A stretch of DNA of 49,543 nt from Chthonomonadales bacterium (lineage in GTDB: Bacteria; Armatimonadota; Chthonomonadetes; Chthonomonadales; CAJBBX01). The notes beneath the pieces were generated by a model. That model ran no database searches and had not been told where the DNA came from. It saw nothing but the letters and a program-made list of their open reading frames with translations. The position numbers and the translations under genes were made by a program. The DNA lies in contig JADLGO010000060.1 in the NCBI GenBank assembly GCA_020849275.1, positions 1 through 49,543 of the forward strand, written 5' to 3'. This document shows, piece by piece, positions 7,766 to 16,083 of the stretch; within the stretch, counting starts at the first letter, position 1; every line of letters starts with the position of its first letter.

Positions 7766-9357
7766 GGCGCGCCCACCGGCTGGCCCATCCGGCGGGCCCA
7801 GCCCACCACCGCGGCGAACTTGGGGGAGCGCGCCGGCGAGTCATCGGCGTACTGCAGGAGGCCCCAGCTTCCCCACTTGCTCCAGGCGCTCACCGAGGAG
7901 AAATGGCAGAACAGGCCGCCCCCCTCCCGTTGCCAAGCGTCGAGATACCGCTCGTAGATCGCGCCCATGCGGGGATGCGCGTTGGCGGCCAGGAGCAGGC
8001 GCGTCAACGCCTCATCGTTCTCGCCGCCGCCCACGCCCACCAGGTGCTGCCCGCCCTCGTATGCGATGAGCCTGAGGCCGTGTTTGGCGGCCACGCGCTT
8101 CTGTTCCCGGATCCAGCGCACGCTCTCCGGCAGCGCCGCGCGCTCCACATGATTCAGCAGGCGCTCCACCGTCCAGCCGCGCACCTGCGCCGCCGTCAGC
8201 TCCCTCGGATCGTCGGATCGGGCGGGCACGACCATCGAGACGTAGGGCGCGATCGCCAGCGCGTCCACCCGGGCGGCGACGCCCTCACGCCCCAGAAGCA
8301 TGCCGTCGGTCCAGTACGGCCCCGAGGCTGCCTGCCACGCCAGCACGCGCACCAGCCGCCCTCCCGGCCCGAGCGCCTCGCGCCAGATGTCGAAGATTCG
8401 CAGCGATCGCCGGGCGTAGAAGAGCGCGGCGCCTTCCCAGGGCCGCTCTGCGGGGCCCAGGCCGAGCTCGCGCGCGCGCTGCTCCGCGTAGCGGTGCTGC
8501 TCGAATCCGGCGTTCCACACCTCGTTGGAGTACTCGACGTAGACCTTGAGGCGCGGGTCGAGCCGCCGCTTCACCTCGGCGGCGAAGCGGCGCACATAGT
8601 CGTCGTCGGCCCGGTGGGGCATGCAGAACCAGGCGTCGGCGCGCAGGCGGTTCGCCAGGCCGATCATCGTCTCGAGCGGCACCCCGCGCACGCAGAAGGT
8701 GGCGTCGTCTGGCCGGGGGCGGTCCGCCCAGCGCGCGACCGGCGAGCCGTTCGTCTGCATCCAGTCCATGAAGCGCAGGCAGGCGACCCCTTTCCAGCGC
8801 GCGAGGAAGGAGGGGTTGAACGGGTCGATGGGCGCCCGCCGCTCGGAGCCGGGCATCAGGACGCGTATGTTGCGGACCGGATCGGCCGGATCGGTGGCCC
8901 GGAGGCGCAGAAAGATGGCGCCCTTCATCGGGTCCACGCGCAGCGTCATGCGGCCCGGCGCGGAGGCGACTGCGCGAGCGGCGCCCGCGGCCTCCAGCGT
9001 GCCGCGGCCGTCGTGGAGCAGGCGGTAGTCGCCGGCCGGATAGTGGCCTCCCTCGATGGTACAGAGAAGCGTCTCCGCCCAACAGCCCGGCTCCAGCCGC
9101 TTTACCCAGCCGCGCTCGTCCAGAGCGAGGACGGGGCCCTTGCCCCACGCGGCGCCTTTGCGTTGGCTGATCCACTCGCGCGAGAGCCGGAAAACGTCGG
9201 AGAAGGGAAGCTCCGTGTTCCAGTCGGCCGGTCCGGCCAGGTTGATGCCCAGCCGCGCGGCGGGGACGCGCGCGGGTGCGGCGCCCGCCGCCGTCATCCG
9301 GAGGACGAGCGCCAGCGCCACCAGTGGGCCAAACAGCATCGTGTCAGCTTTTCCCAT
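7762..9357 (-). CDS. secreted clan GH-A-like glycosidase
   Basis: 531 residues with a signal peptide (LVALALVLRMTAAGAAPA). An N-terminal beta-rich domain is followed by a (beta/alpha)8 barrel. The signature VYVEYSNEVWN puts the likely acid/base at Glu279, and LIAYEGGQ puts the likely nucleophile at Glu434, the two strand-end glutamates of clan GH-A. SNEVWN-type proteins are often annotated as cellulose-binding or GH5/GH39-like; the exact family is uncertain. It lies between the GH29-like gene (six-base gap) and the sugar-binding lipoprotein (four-base overlap), so it probably acts on the transported glycan. Confidence 0.75.
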   Translation of the reverse strand: MGKADTMLFGPLVALALVLRMTAAGAAPARVPAARLGINLAGPADWNTELPFSDVFRLSREWISQRKGAAWGKGPVLALDERGWVKRLEPGCWAETLLCTIEGGHYPAGDYRLLHDGRGTLEAAGAARAVASAPGRMTLRVDPMKGAIFLRLRATDPADPVRNIRVLMPGSERRAPIDPFNPSFLARWKGVACLRFMDWMQTNGSPVARWADRPRPDDATFCVRGVPLETMIGLANRLRADAWFCMPHRADDDYVRRFAAEVKRRLDPRLKVYVEYSNEVWNAGFEQHRYAEQRARELGLGPAERPWEGAALFYARRSLRIFDIWREALGPGGRLVRVLAWQAASGPYWTDGMLLGREGVAARVDALAIAPYVSMVVPARSDDPRELTAAQVRGWTVERLLNHVERAALPESVRWIREQKRVAAKHGLRLIAYEGGQHLVGVGGGENDEALTRLLLAANAHPRMGAIYERYLDAWQREGGGLFCHFSSVSAWSKWGSWGLLQYADDSPARSPKFAAVVGWARRMGQPVGAP

Positions 9358-9363
9358 AGTGCC

Positions 9364-10800
9364 TCACTCGTAGACCCGCAGATCTGCCACCTGCATCTGA
9401 GTACCGGGTTGGCCCTCTGCGTCTGGCCGATAGCCGCGCACGCGCACGAAGCGGGCGCGCGCCACGTCGCAGGCGAGGTCGACCGGGCTGCCGTCATGGC
9501 CCTGGAAGCGGCGGATCACGCTCCAGTGCTCGCGGTCCTCGGAGACGGCCACATCGAAGTCGGTGGCATACCCGCGGCCGAAGGTCACGGCGATGCGACG
9601 GATGGGGCCGGGCTCCAGCAGGTCCACGTCCAGCGCCCACGCGTACTCGCCGCCGGCCTCGGCGCTGGTGACCGGGTCTCCGTCCACGGCGGCGCGGGCC
9701 TCGTGCTGCTCGCCCACGCTGGGCCCCAGGCGGTAGCCCTTGAGCGAGAGGAGCGCGGCCGGCTTGCGCCAGGCCTTGTTGCGCGGCGGGATCGCCTTGC
9801 CGCGCCGCCAGGCGTCCGCCTCCCGGCGGCGCACCGCCAGGCCCGGCCGCAGCGCCTTGAGCACCTCAAGCTGCGAGCGGTCGATCGTGCCGTCGCGGTA
9901 GAGGAGGACATCGATGGAGACGACGCCGCCCACCGCGCTGCACGCGAACACGTAGTCGACGAGTTGCTGCTTGCTCAGGCGCGTGCCGGCCCGACCCCAG
10001 GCGCCGCCGAGAAAGGAGAGGACGTGCCACTGCTCCCCATCGACGAAGCGGCTCACCGGCACGTCGGCGAAGGCGTTCTGCTCTCCAGTGGTGTAGTCCT
10101 CGTGGCGCGTATAGGGGCGCACGCGGTCAAGCACACCGTTGTTGAGCGCGACGATTCGCTGCGGATAGCCGGCGCGCAGCGCCCCGGCCATGATGCCGAG
10201 CGTCGCGTCGGTGTAGCCAATGAAGGGGTAGCAGCCATCGCACCACCATCCCTTCACCTTGTCGCCGTAGCGCTCTCCGTACTCGCGCGCCACGGCGGCC
10301 CAGTTGCGCACAAACTCCTCGGTCACCTTCCCGTCGGCCGGCCACTGGAGCGCGGCGGCGGCCTTCGGGTCCTCGCGCGGACCGTCTCCGGTCCAGTAGA
10401 GCATCAGGGGAACGCCGCGCCGGGAGAGCGCGCGATAGAGGTCGTCCACCAGGTCGCGCGTGGCGCAGGCCTCGCCCGGGTGATAGCCGGTCATGCGGTC
10501 AAAGGTAGCGTTCGGGGCAATGAGATAACGGGTGCGCTGGTGCATCGTAAAGATGACGTAGCCGGCGCCAGCCTGCTTCATCTGATCCGCGAACCGCTCC
10601 ACGTCGAACTCGCGCACGCAGGCGTCCCAGCTCGTGGATCGCCCGAGCCCGTTCACGGTCTCCGGTACGTTCTGAAGGTCCCAGAGATAGTGGACAAACA
10701 CTCCGTAGCCGGCGCGGAAGAACCAGTCGGTGCGATGTGACGGCGCGGGCGCCGCCACGGCGGCGGGCAATAGGAGGCCGGCGAGGGCGAGAACGTGCAT
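9364..10800 (-). CDS. secreted GH29 (alpha-L-fucosidase-like) hydrolase with F5/8-type C domain
   Basis: 478 residues from the ATG at 10800, supported by AGGAGAG just upstream; the frame's extra upstream codons are not supported. A signal peptide (HVLALAGLLLPAAVAAPA) precedes a GH29-like barrel: GYGVFVHYLWDL near 31, and KGWWCDGCYPF near 183-193 with Asp188 in the place of the GH29 nucleophile. Residues about 325-478 read as a discoidin/F5-8C carbohydrate-binding domain (AVDGDPVTSAEAG...FDVAVSEDREHWSVIRRFQG...ARFVRVRGY). The typical HWG motif is changed to HYL, so substrate preference may differ from fucose. First gene of the glycan operon. Confidence 0.72.
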   Translation of the reverse strand: MHVLALAGLLLPAAVAAPAPSHRTDWFFRAGYGVFVHYLWDLQNVPETVNGLGRSTSWDACVREFDVERFADQMKQAGAGYVIFTMHQRTRYLIAPNATFDRMTGYHPGEACATRDLVDDLYRALSRRGVPLMLYWTGDGPREDPKAAAALQWPADGKVTEEFVRNWAAVAREYGERYGDKVKGWWCDGCYPFIGYTDATLGIMAGALRAGYPQRIVALNNGVLDRVRPYTRHEDYTTGEQNAFADVPVSRFVDGEQWHVLSFLGGAWGRAGTRLSKQQLVDYVFACSAVGGVVSIDVLLYRDGTIDRSQLEVLKALRPGLAVRRREADAWRRGKAIPPRNKAWRKPAALLSLKGYRLGPSVGEQHEARAAVDGDPVTSAEAGGEYAWALDVDLLEPGPIRRIAVTFGRGYATDFDVAVSEDREHWSVIRRFQGHDGSPVDLACDVARARFVRVRGYRPDAEGQPGTQMQVADLRVYE

Positions 10801-10950
10801 GGAGGCTCTCCTGGCGCGCGACGCCGCTCGACGCGCGCACGCGAGCGCGGGGCGAGCGGCGAATGCACCAGAGTTGGGCGTCCGGCGGCCCGGCTCCTGC
10901 GTGCGGCGCGGCGCGGCCGTGCGCGGCAACGCGATCACTCCTGGTACTAG

Positions 10951-11405
10951 AGTGTGTTATGGACTCATGCCCGTCAGGTAGGGCCGCAACTGGACGAGCA
11001 TGAGGACGCCGAAGACGACGAAGTGTATCTGCACCAGCGTCTCCTCCAAGCGTTCGTAGTCACGCGCGAGGCCGCGGAACCGGCTGGCCCAAGCGAAGCT
11101 GCGCTCGACAACCCAGCGCCTGGGCAGCAGCACGAAGCCCTTCTTGGCCTCTTGCAGCTTGACAACCAACAGGTCGATGCCGTGCTCCCTGGCTTCTCGG
11201 GCAGGCTCCTCGCCCGTGTAGCCCTGGTCCACGTAGGCGACCTGGACGCTCTGACCGGTAGCAGCTTGCACCTGCTGGGCAACCTCGCCTACCTGAGCGC
11301 GTTCCTGCGCGTTGGCGGGCGTGACGTGGCAGGCCAATAGGTGACCGAGTGTGTCGACGGCCATGTGTACCTTGCTGCCCCGCTTGCGCTTGTGGCGTGG
11401 CGTCT
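10951..11405 (-). mobile_element. truncated IS5-type insertion sequence (one end only)
   Basis: One IS end appears to lie at 10951 (AGTGTGTTATGGAC, preceded by CTAG, compatible with a TNA-type target). The other end is missing: transposase homology stops abruptly near 11405, and a different plus-strand coding frame begins. Confidence 0.6.
10957..11405 (-). pseudogene. IS5-family transposase, C-terminal remnant
   Basis: About 149 C-terminal residues remain. The order KRKRGSKVHMAVDTLGH, then VAYVDQGYTG, then RRWVVERSFAW followed by RDYER and LVQIHFVV is the DDE core of IS5-type transposases, with the second Asp and the Glu visible. The N-terminal half, including the DNA-binding region and first catalytic Asp, is absent, and no start codon fits the remaining part. 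It should be inactive. Confidence 0.8.
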
Positions 11406-11457
11406 CTACCGGGAAGCGGAGAAGAGAGGGTGGAGGGCTGAGCCGCCGCCCGCCGCG

Positions 11458-11670
11458 ATGGTCGATTCCGCCAACCGCAGGCCGCTCTCCGGCGTCGTGC
11501 GAGTGCTGGCCAGCATCACCGGCACGCGTCACGGCAGGGTCGTGATGGAGCACGGCAAGACGGCGCACAATCCGGATGGAACGAAGAAGATCAACTGGGA
11601 TCCGATCCCGCCGGACCGCCAGCGCCAGTACGCCTACCTCAGGGCCTGGGCCGCCGCTCTGGTACCGTAG
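11458..11670 (+). pseudogene. 3' tail of a disrupted gene
   Basis: A plus-strand frame ends at 11670 with residues such as RVLASITGTRHGRVVMEHGK and IPPDRQRQYAYLRAWAAALVP. Seven bases after its stop is a perfect terminator hairpin, which argues that this is the true 3' end of a gene. Nothing upstream continues it: the frame runs into the truncated transposase. I do not recognise the family. The coordinates start at an internal ATG (11458) for convenience; homology could begin anywhere after about 11406. Confidence 0.4.
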
Positions 11671-11676
11671 TCAGCG

Positions 11677-11706
11677 GCACGGGGCCGGTCCCGACCGGCC
11701 CCGTGC
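11677..11706. terminator. perfect terminator hairpin
   Basis: GCACGGGGCCGGTC / GACCGGCCCCGTGC, a 14-bp perfect stem with a two-base gap, lies between the plus-strand gene tail and the minus-strand toxin stop, so it can serve both directions. Confidence 0.7.
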
Positions 11707-11774
11707 GCCCTCCAATCGCATCTCCCGCCAGCACGCCACGCCAAGCACCGCGCAGGCTGATGCGTTCGTGAGTC

Positions 11775-12131
11775 TCACGACAACGCAAGCACGCGTCTCA
11801 GAGCGGCGTCAACGCGCGACAGGTCTCTGGCGTCCACAGTGCCGATGTACGCCTGCAGGCGGGCTTTGGCGATGGTGAAAAGCTGCTCGCACTTGACGCT
11901 GAAGACTGAGCGCAGGCCGTTAGTATCGGTCGGCTGGATCTCGACATGGGTCGGCACGCGCGCCGACGCCGTGCTGACCGCAACCACGATCGTGTTCAGG
12001 TATTTGGGCGAGCGGTTTCCCGCATCGGCCTGGACAACCAGGGCCGGACGTCTCCCTGCCTGCTCGGATCCGCGTGCAGGACGCCAGTCCACCCAGTAGA
12101 GATCGCCTCTCGTGATCTCGGCCTCACTCAT
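11775..12131 (-). CDS. MazF/PemK-like mRNA-interferase toxin
   Basis: 118 residues. The N-terminus EITRGDLYWVDWRPARGSEQAGRRPALVVQ matches the MazF/PemK beta-barrel (GDIYWVDL...G.E..G.RPALVV), followed by VPTHVEI and SVFSVKCEQLFTI, the conserved second half. MazF proteins cleave mRNA at short sequences and are neutralised by a co-transcribed antitoxin. The ATG at 12131 overlaps the antitoxin stop by eight bases, the classic toxin-antitoxin arrangement. Length is normal for the family, so it is probably intact. Confidence 0.88.
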   Translation of the reverse strand: MSEAEITRGDLYWVDWRPARGSEQAGRRPALVVQADAGNRSPKYLNTIVVAVSTASARVPTHVEIQPTDTNGLRSVFSVKCEQLFTIAKARLQAYIGTVDARDLSRVDAALRRVLALS

Positions 12132-12360
12132 CGCGCAGCACCACCTCTGCCTGGGCGGCAAACGCATATTCCGCCCGGGACTCCTCGGCATCTTGCCCCA
12201 GCCGCTCGAACCCCTCGAACAGCTCACGCTCCTCCTCTTCTCTGAGGTACCGCTCCACCATCGTCCTGAACATGTCGTTCAGGCTCGTCCTGGTTCTTGC
12301 GGACTGGTGGCGCAATGCCTGATGCACCCCATCGGGCAGACGAACAGTGACGACGCGCAT
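12124..12360 (-). CDS. ribbon-helix-helix antitoxin paired with the MazF-like toxin
   Basis: 78 residues. MRVVTVRLPDGVHQALRHQSARTRTSLNDMFRTMVERYL is a ribbon-helix-helix DNA-binding domain: a short beta strand (VVTVRLP) and two helices. An acidic, Glu-rich tail (REEEERELFEGFERL) is suited to binding and inhibiting the toxin. The stop lies inside the toxin start, ensuring coupled translation. RHH antitoxins usually repress their own promoter; repeats suited to that lie at 12373-12408. Confidence 0.85.
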   Translation of the reverse strand: MRVVTVRLPDGVHQALRHQSARTRTSLNDMFRTMVERYLREEEERELFEGFERLGQDAEESRAEYAFAAQAEVVLRDE

Positions 12361-12372
12361 GACGTTGTTCCC

Positions 12373-12408
12373 CTCTCAGGAGAATGAGAGCATACCATGA
12401 TAGCATAC
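12373..12408. promoter_or_regulatory. candidate autoregulatory operator of the toxin-antitoxin pair
   Basis: Just upstream of the antitoxin start are an inverted repeat CTCTCA/TGAGAG (12373-12378, 12385-12390) and a direct repeat AGCATAC (12389-12395, 12402-12408; 13-base period). This AT-richer island is where an RHH dimer would be expected to bind. No convincing -35/-10 pair was found. Confidence 0.45.
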
Positions 12409-12424
12409 TACGATTTCATATACT

Positions 12425-12739
12425 GCTGTCGCGTTCTCCGTGTTCGCGCCCGACGGCCGCCCGGTTGCGCACGACGGCGCGATCGGTGCCCATGCCGCGT
12501 GCGGCATGAGACCGGCGAGAGCGCGGCTCCCGCGTTCGAGAGGGCGCATCGATCCGCCGGGGTCGCGCGGCGTCCGGCAGCGTCTACGGGGCGGTCCTTC
12601 TGCCGGCGGCGCCGTGCGCCCATCGAAGCCGCTGCAGGAAGGTCGCCGGCCGCCGCGGTGGGCAGGCACACGGCGGTGGCGGGACGAAACCAACAGGGGC
12701 CGCGCCGCCGGAACGTGCGCGGCCAGGAGATGACCCGCC
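12425..12739. other. intergenic leader upstream of the plus-strand glycosidase operon
   Basis: A 315-base GC-rich stretch between the divergent toxin-antitoxin promoter region and the glycosidase at 12740. Open frames exist on both strands without ribosome-binding sites or recognisable motifs. A TATACT box at 12419-12424 could be a -10 for rightward transcription, but no -35 matches. No gene seen. Confidence 0.4.
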
Positions 12740-13966
12740 ATGCCAATGCCCCGCCCCTGGCTCCTTGCCGTCCTGCTCGCGGCGGTCCTTGGAGCCGCGA
12801 CGCCCGCGAGCGGCGCTCCGGAGCGCCGGTTCACGCAGGACCGCTTCGCCATCGGGTTCTGGGTGGACCCGCCGGCCGACGCAGAGATGGACGCGCGCTA
12901 CAAGGAGATCGCCGAGGCCAACTTCACGCTGGTGATCGGCGGCTTCGGCGCCACCACCCCGGAGACGGTGCGCAGGCAACTGCGGCTGTGCCAGAAGTAC
13001 GGGCTCAAGGCCGTGGTGGCGCGCGCGGGCCTGCCGCCGGACCGCTTGCCGGACGGCCCCGCGTGCTGGGGGTACATGCTGCGGGACGAGCCGGGAGCGG
13101 CCGCCTTCCCCGAGTTGCGGCGAGAAGCGGACGCCATCCAGGCGGCGCGGCCGGGGCGCTTCGCGTACATCAACCTGTTCCCCAACTACGCGCCGGCCTG
13201 GGCGCTCGGAACCGCCACCTACGACGAGCACGTGGAGCGGTTCGTGCGGGAAGTGGCCCCCCGCGTGCTCTCGATGGACCACTACCCCATGATGCAGCCG
13301 GGGGCCGACAGCCGCGAGAGCTACTGCGCCAACCTGGAGACGATGCGCCGGTGCGCCCTGGAGGCGGGGATCCCGTTCTGGAACTTCTTCAACACCATGC
13401 CCTTCGGCCCCCACTTCGACCCGACCGAGGCGGCTATCCGCTGGCAGGTCTACACGTCGCTGGCCTATGGCGCGAAGGGAGTGCTCTACTTCTGCTACTG
13501 GACCCCGGCGGGCGCCGAGTTTCCGCGCGGGGGCGCCATCATTACGGCGGAAGGACGGCGCACCCGCCACTACGAGCAAGCGAAACGGATCAACGCCGCC
13601 CTGAAGCACCTCGGCCCCACGCTGATGCGACTGACGAGCCTGGGCGTGCGCCGCCTTGCTCCAAAGCAGGACGCCGCGGCGCTGGAGGGCACGCCGATCC
13701 GCCGGCTGGACGGCGGCGAGTGGGGCGCCTATCTGGTCGGCCTGTTCCGCCACGCGGACGGCCGCAGGGCGGTGCTGCTGACCAACTACGACTACACGCA
13801 CACCTCGTGGCCGACGGTTGCCTTCGATGCCGATCCGGCGCGCGTGCGGGAAGTGGACCCGCACACCGGCCGCGAGGCGCCCGTGGTAGACGACAGCCCG
13901 GCGATGGAGGGCCTGCAGGTCTCATTGGACGCCGGCGAGGGGCGCCTGTTCCTGCTGCCGCCGTAG
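12740..13966 (+). CDS. secreted glycosidase-like TIM-barrel protein
   Basis: 408 residues; AGGAGATG lies about eight bases before the ATG. A signal peptide (LLAVLLAAVLGAATPASGAP) is followed by a (beta/alpha)8-like region: FAIGFWVDPP, FTLVIGGFG, KAVVARAG and WGYMLRDEPG, where Glu117 in the DEP motif is the likely acid/base. VLSMDHYPMM and GVLYFCYWTP follow on later strands. A C-terminal beta sandwich (YLVGLFRHADGRRAVLLTNYDY) resembles those after GH42- or GH5-like domains. Family not assignable from sequence alone. First gene of a plus-strand series with the GH30-like and membrane proteins. Confidence 0.65.
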   Translation: MPMPRPWLLAVLLAAVLGAATPASGAPERRFTQDRFAIGFWVDPPADAEMDARYKEIAEANFTLVIGGFGATTPETVRRQLRLCQKYGLKAVVARAGLPPDRLPDGPACWGYMLRDEPGAAAFPELRREADAIQAARPGRFAYINLFPNYAPAWALGTATYDEHVERFVREVAPRVLSMDHYPMMQPGADSRESYCANLETMRRCALEAGIPFWNFFNTMPFGPHFDPTEAAIRWQVYTSLAYGAKGVLYFCYWTPAGAEFPRGGAIITAEGRRTRHYEQAKRINAALKHLGPTLMRLTSLGVRRLAPKQDAAALEGTPIRRLDGGEWGAYLVGLFRHADGRRAVLLTNYDYTHTSWPTVAFDADPARVREVDPHTGREAPVVDDSPAMEGLQVSLDAGEGRLFLLPP

Positions 13967-14158
13967 CGGGCAGGCGATTCGGCGGCACACGGAGGCGACG
14001 GTGGCTGTCGGCGCGATGCCGGGCCCGCGCTCGCGCTCACGGTATTCCCCGGGCGTCAGGAGAGGAATCGACACGGTTGCGCGCCAAACGGATCGCGGCT
14101 GCCGCCGCGCCCTCGCGCGCCAGGGAGCCCCGACATCCCGCGACATCGAGGTGTGCCC

Positions 14159-16078
14159 ATGCCCGCGGCATCTCGCTTCGACCGGCCGGCCGCGCGCGCC
14201 ATGCCGAGCGCAAGAGCGGCGCTGAGCTGCCTGGTTCCGCTGGCCGTCCTGCTCGCCGCGCTCGCTGGAGCGGGCGCGCCGCGGTCCGCCCTGCCGGAAG
14301 GAGGCCGACCCGTGCTCGCCGCCGACGCCCTGCTCACCACGCCGGTCGGCGGCCTGGAAAACACGAACGCCGCCGCCGAGATCGTCTCCGTCTCCGGTCA
14401 GCCCTTCGCGAAGGCCCTGCGCGTCATCGTCCGCGGCGAGGCGCCCGAGACGAACGCGACCCAGCTCACCCTCGCCAACGCCGCTCCGGTGGAGAAGGGC
14501 GACGCGCTGCTGGCCTCCTTCTACGTGCGCGGACGCACCGCCGACGGTCGGCGGCCCGCGCGCCTGATGTTTCTCTTCGAGCGCGGAACCGCGCCCTGGA
14601 CCAAGTCCGTGGCGGAGGGGGCGGCGGCGCCGGCCGAGGCGGGAACCTGGCGCCGCGTGCTCGTGCCCTTCGTTGCCACCGAGAGCTACGGTCCCGGCCA
14701 GGCGATGGCGTCGCTCCGCTTCGCGTTCGGCCCGCAGACCGTGGAGGTGGGTGGGCTCGCGCTGGAGAGCTACGGCCAGACGCGCACCTACGATCACCTC
14801 GTCGCCCTGGCCGCCGAGGCCAGCCCGCTTGGCGACGCGCGCGTCGAGGTGCGCCTGCGCGAGCCGGCGCAGGCGCTGCTTGGCTTCGGCGGTAACTTTT
14901 GCCAGCCCCGCTACGGCGCCACGGAGCCGATGGACCCGGTCGGCCGCTACAACCTGGAGCATCTGCGCGTGGCTCACGCGCGAGTCGGCCTCCCGCTGGA
15001 ACGGTGGACTCCGGAGCCCGGTGTCTACCGCGACGAGGCCCAGGCGCGCGCCGCCCTCCTGCTGATGCGGGACCTGGCCCGCCGCCGCATCCCCATCACC
15101 GTCTCCGTGTGGGAGGGGCCGATCTGGATGCTCGGCGGACGGCGAGAGCAGTCCGGGCGGACGCTCCCGCCCGAGCGCTACGGCGACTGCATCGAGGCGG
15201 TCGCTCGCTTCCTGGTGACCGCGCGCGACCGCTACCAGGCAACCGCCGACTACTTCTCGTTCAACGAGCCGGACTACGGCGTCAACTTCCGCTTCACCCC
15301 GGAGCAGATGGCGCGCTTCATTCGGCAAGCCGGGCCGCGCTTCCGCGCCCTCGGGCTTCCGACGCGCTTCCTGGTGGCCGACACGGCCAACGGCGCGGCC
15401 TTCTCCTCGTATGCCCGAACACTCCTCCGCGACAAGGCGATCGCCTCCTACCTGGGCCCGCTCGCCTTCCACTGCTGGGACGCGCTCAGCGCCTCCGACG
15501 CGCAGTATGCCGAGATCGCCGCGGTCGGCCGCGAGTCGGGCAAGCCGGTCTGGTGCACCGAGGCCGGCCACGACGCGGCGCTCTGGGAGAAGCCGAACCC
15601 CTGGGCCTCATGGGACAACGCCCTGCGCACCGCGCTGGCGTACGAGAAGACGCTGCGCCTGACCGGGGCCGCGCTGATGGACTACTGGACCTACCAGGAC
15701 AACTACCCGCTCGTGTCGCGCGACGGCACACAGCCCTACCCGGTCTTCCACGTGATCCGGCAGATGGGGGAGGCGCTGCCGCGCGGCGCCCGCGTGGCGC
15801 GCACGCTGCCCTCCGGCGAAGACCTTCGCGCGCTCGCCTCCGTCGGCCCGGCGCCCGGCCAGTTTTCGGTGCTGCTCGTCAACCCGACCGGCGCGGGCCG
15901 GGCCGAGCTGAGCGGCCTGACGGCCGGCGCGAACGTGCTGGTGGAGCGCAGCACAGCCGATCGGCAGCGAGCGCAAGAGACGGGAGGCCGCGTCGACTCG
16001 ACCGGCCGGCTCATCGTCACCATCCCGGCGCGCTCCGTGGTGAGCATCGTCGGCGTGACTCCCATGCCGGCGCGCTGA
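14159..16078 (+). CDS. secreted GH30-like glycosidase with N-terminal carbohydrate-binding module
   Basis: 639 residues from the ATG at 14159 (GAGGTG five bases upstream; a GTG at 14153 is possible). After a signal-type helix (LVPLAVLLAALAGAGAP), residues about 55-205 read as a CBM4/9-like jelly roll (AKALRVIVRGEAPETNATQLTL). The catalytic barrel begins at LGFGGNFCQPRYG. SFNEPDY gives the acid/base Glu370 and VWCTEAGHD the nucleophile Glu468, both expected in clan GH-A/GH30. The C-terminal GARVARTLPSGEDLRALASVG...VLLVNPTG is the beta domain usual in GH30. Five bases separate it from the membrane-protein gene, so they are co-transcribed. Confidence 0.75.
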   Translation: MPAASRFDRPAARAMPSARAALSCLVPLAVLLAALAGAGAPRSALPEGGRPVLAADALLTTPVGGLENTNAAAEIVSVSGQPFAKALRVIVRGEAPETNATQLTLANAAPVEKGDALLASFYVRGRTADGRRPARLMFLFERGTAPWTKSVAEGAAAPAEAGTWRRVLVPFVATESYGPGQAMASLRFAFGPQTVEVGGLALESYGQTRTYDHLVALAAEASPLGDARVEVRLREPAQALLGFGGNFCQPRYGATEPMDPVGRYNLEHLRVAHARVGLPLERWTPEPGVYRDEAQARAALLLMRDLARRRIPITVSVWEGPIWMLGGRREQSGRTLPPERYGDCIEAVARFLVTARDRYQATADYFSFNEPDYGVNFRFTPEQMARFIRQAGPRFRALGLPTRFLVADTANGAAFSSYARTLLRDKAIASYLGPLAFHCWDALSASDAQYAEIAAVGRESGKPVWCTEAGHDAALWEKPNPWASWDNALRTALAYEKTLRLTGAALMDYWTYQDNYPLVSRDGTQPYPVFHVIRQMGEALPRGARVARTLPSGEDLRALASVGPAPGQFSVLLVNPTGAGRAELSGLTAGANVLVERSTADRQRAQETGGRVDSTGRLIVTIPARSVVSIVGVTPMPAR

Positions 16079-16083
16079 CGCCG

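Noticed and set aside
7903-10740. 945-codon open frame on the plus strand
   Set aside because: It lies antisense to the GH29-like and GH-A hydrolase genes, is rich in Arg/Ala/His/Gly, has no motif or ribosome-binding site, and is a by-product of high third-position GC in the real genes.
12397-14895. 832-codon plus-strand frame overlapping two glycosidases
   Set aside because: Out of frame with both recognisable glycosidases and mostly Arg/Pro/Gly/Ala; no domain.
13922-15571. 549-codon minus-strand frame
   Set aside because: Antisense to the GH30-like gene; no start signal or family pattern.
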